From: Chthoniobacterales bacterium
GTDB lineage: Bacteria; Verrucomicrobiota; Verrucomicrobiia; Chthoniobacterales; UBA10450
DNA: 7,649 nt
Direction of reading: 5' to 3'
Assembly (NCBI GenBank): GCA_013697365.1
Contig: JACCXA010000050.1
Location: 1-7,649, forward strand
Every line of letters starts with the position of its first letter. The first letter of the stretch is position 1. A program made the translations under genes and the position numbers. Below, in pieces: positions 6,793 through 7,649 of the stretch. The notes below the pieces were generated by a model. That model had not been told where the DNA came from and did no database searches. It saw only the letters and a program-made list of their open reading frames with translations.

Positions 6793-7649
6793 ATGAGTTG
6801 CGTGAAGCTTTTGTCTCGCCGCAAAGATTCGCTCCAATGGCCGAAACTGCTCGGTGCAGCCGCGGTCGGCGGCGTCACGACTTTATTCGTGGCGCGAAAC
6901 TTCTTTCCCTCGGAGAAGAAAGTCGGTCATCGCATCCAGGCGGACTACAGCGCGGGCGACGACGAATTTGTCCGGACCATGGGGCAGCTCCTGGGCCCCC
7001 CTTTATTAAAAGGAAACAAGGTCACTACTTTCGAGAACGGTGACGAGATTTTCCCAGAATTGCTGCGCGCGATCCGCTCCGCGGAACGCACGATCACGTT
7101 CGAAAATTTTCTCTGGCGAGAAGGTGAGATCACCGACCTTTTTGCTGCCGCCTTGGTGGAGCGCGCCCGCGCCGGCGTGAAAGTGCACTTCCTTCAGGAC
7201 GCACTCGGCTGCGATAACGTGCACGGCCGTGCCATGAATCTCATTCGGCGCTCGCCGGTGGAGCTGGAGGTTTTCCGCTTCATGAACCTGATCATGAACT
7301 TTCGCACTCATCGCAAGCTGCTCGTGATTGACGGGCAGACGGGCTACATTGGCGGCACTGGCATTGCCGACGACTGGAAAGGGGATGGCCGAACGCACGG
7401 TCTGTGGCGTGACACCCATTACCGCGTCCAGGGTCCGGCGGTCGCCCAGATCCAGCAGGCCTTCATGGATAACTGGCTGGAGACGCGCACCTGCCTGCTG
7501 CATGGCGATGCTTACTTTCCGAAGGTGGAGCGCGTGAGCGACGACATGTGTCAGATCTTCAAAAGCTCCGCCGGTGAAGGATCGGACAGCGCGCGCTTGA
7601 TGTTGCTTGTTTCGATTGCGGCCGCGCGGCGCCACATCCGGATCGCCAA
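6793..7649 (+). CDS. Phospholipase D-superfamily protein, cardiolipin synthase-like, 3'-truncated by window edge
   Basis: The 285 visible residues run open to the right edge. A short basic N-terminus precedes one probable membrane segment (about 19-39, LLGAAAVGGVTTLFVARNFF), then the PLD-like domain from about 67. That domain contains FENGDEIFPELLRAI, an ITFENFLW strand, VKVHFLQDALG, and the first HKD motif: H163, K165 and D170 followed by GYIGGTGI. Next come LWRDTHYRVQGPAV and QQAFMDNWLE, both typical of bacterial cardiolipin synthases. A second HKD motif, needed for a complete active site, should lie beyond the window. The likely activity is phosphatidyl transfer between phospholipids to make cardiolipin at the inner membrane. 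A different PLD-type activity is possible, so I give no gene symbol. ATG 6793 is chosen because it yields a sensible short N-terminus before the membrane segment. GAAGG lies 15 bases upstream, too far to be convincing. The frame is open back to 6424, so upstream ATGs (6661, 6646) cannot be excluded. Confidence 0.9.
   Translation, partial: MSCVKLLSRRKDSLQWPKLLGAAAVGGVTTLFVARNFFPSEKKVGHRIQADYSAGDDEFVRTMGQLLGPPLLKGNKVTTFENGDEIFPELLRAIRSAERTITFENFLWREGEITDLFAAALVERARAGVKVHFLQDALGCDNVHGRAMNLIRRSPVELEVFRFMNLIMNFRTHRKLLVIDGQTGYIGGTGIADDWKGDGRTHGLWRDTHYRVQGPAVAQIQQAFMDNWLETRTCLLHGDAYFPKVERVSDDMCQIFKSSAGEGSDSARLMLLVSIAAARRHIRIA

Noticed and set aside
7006..7635. 209-codon open frame on the - strand
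   Set aside because: Antisense to the PLD-superfamily gene, which has a clear HKD motif in the opposite frame. No recognisable protein features.
1..7649. CRISPR array, tRNA, rRNA, insertion sequence, integrase, toxin-antitoxin or defence module
   Set aside because: No regularly spaced repeats, no cloverleaf-like or rRNA-like sequence, no transposase or integrase motifs and no small gene pairs were found on reading both strands.

Overview
The window is ordinary bacterial chromosome: GC-rich, Gram-negative in character, densely coding, with no sign of a mobile element. Three features show an outer membrane and a meso-diaminopimelate peptidoglycan: a type II secretion outer-membrane secretin, its cytoplasmic ATPase, and the murein-recycling ligase Mpl. 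Protein style and gene content suggest a soil or freshwater Verrucomicrobiota-like lineage (Chthoniobacterales type). That is an impression from familiarity with such proteins; nothing in the window proves it, and Acidobacteriota or a related group remain possible.

Layout from left to right: (1) the 3' part of rpe (ribulose-phosphate 3-epimerase, + strand) runs in from the left edge and ends 18 bp from the convergent end of gspE. (2) gspE (601 aa) and gspD (780 aa) lie on the - strand as a two-gene unit, gspD first, with a 4-bp ATGA stop/start overlap. (3) A roughly 550-bp gap (4747-5297) holds an 8-bp spaced inverted repeat, a 3' fragment of an NTF2-like/DUF4440 gene on the + strand, and a short hairpin between that fragment and the end of mpl. 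(4) mpl (466 aa, - strand, GTG start). (5) A divergent phospholipase D-superfamily (cardiolipin synthase-like) gene on the + strand runs off the right edge after its first HKD motif.

Together the genes serve central carbon metabolism (Rpe), protein export across the outer membrane (GspD channel powered by GspE-driven pseudopilus assembly), cell-wall recycling (Mpl) and probably membrane phospholipid synthesis (PLD protein). Only gspD and gspE of the type II system are here, so the platform, pseudopilins and any GspC must be encoded elsewhere.

I see no convincing undescribed system. The points most worth a second look are the truncated DUF4440 remnant, the CxxC-bearing C-terminal tail of the secretin, the extra C-terminal tail of GspE, and the stand-alone gspDE arrangement. 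No tRNA, rRNA, CRISPR array, transposase or riboswitch was recognised.
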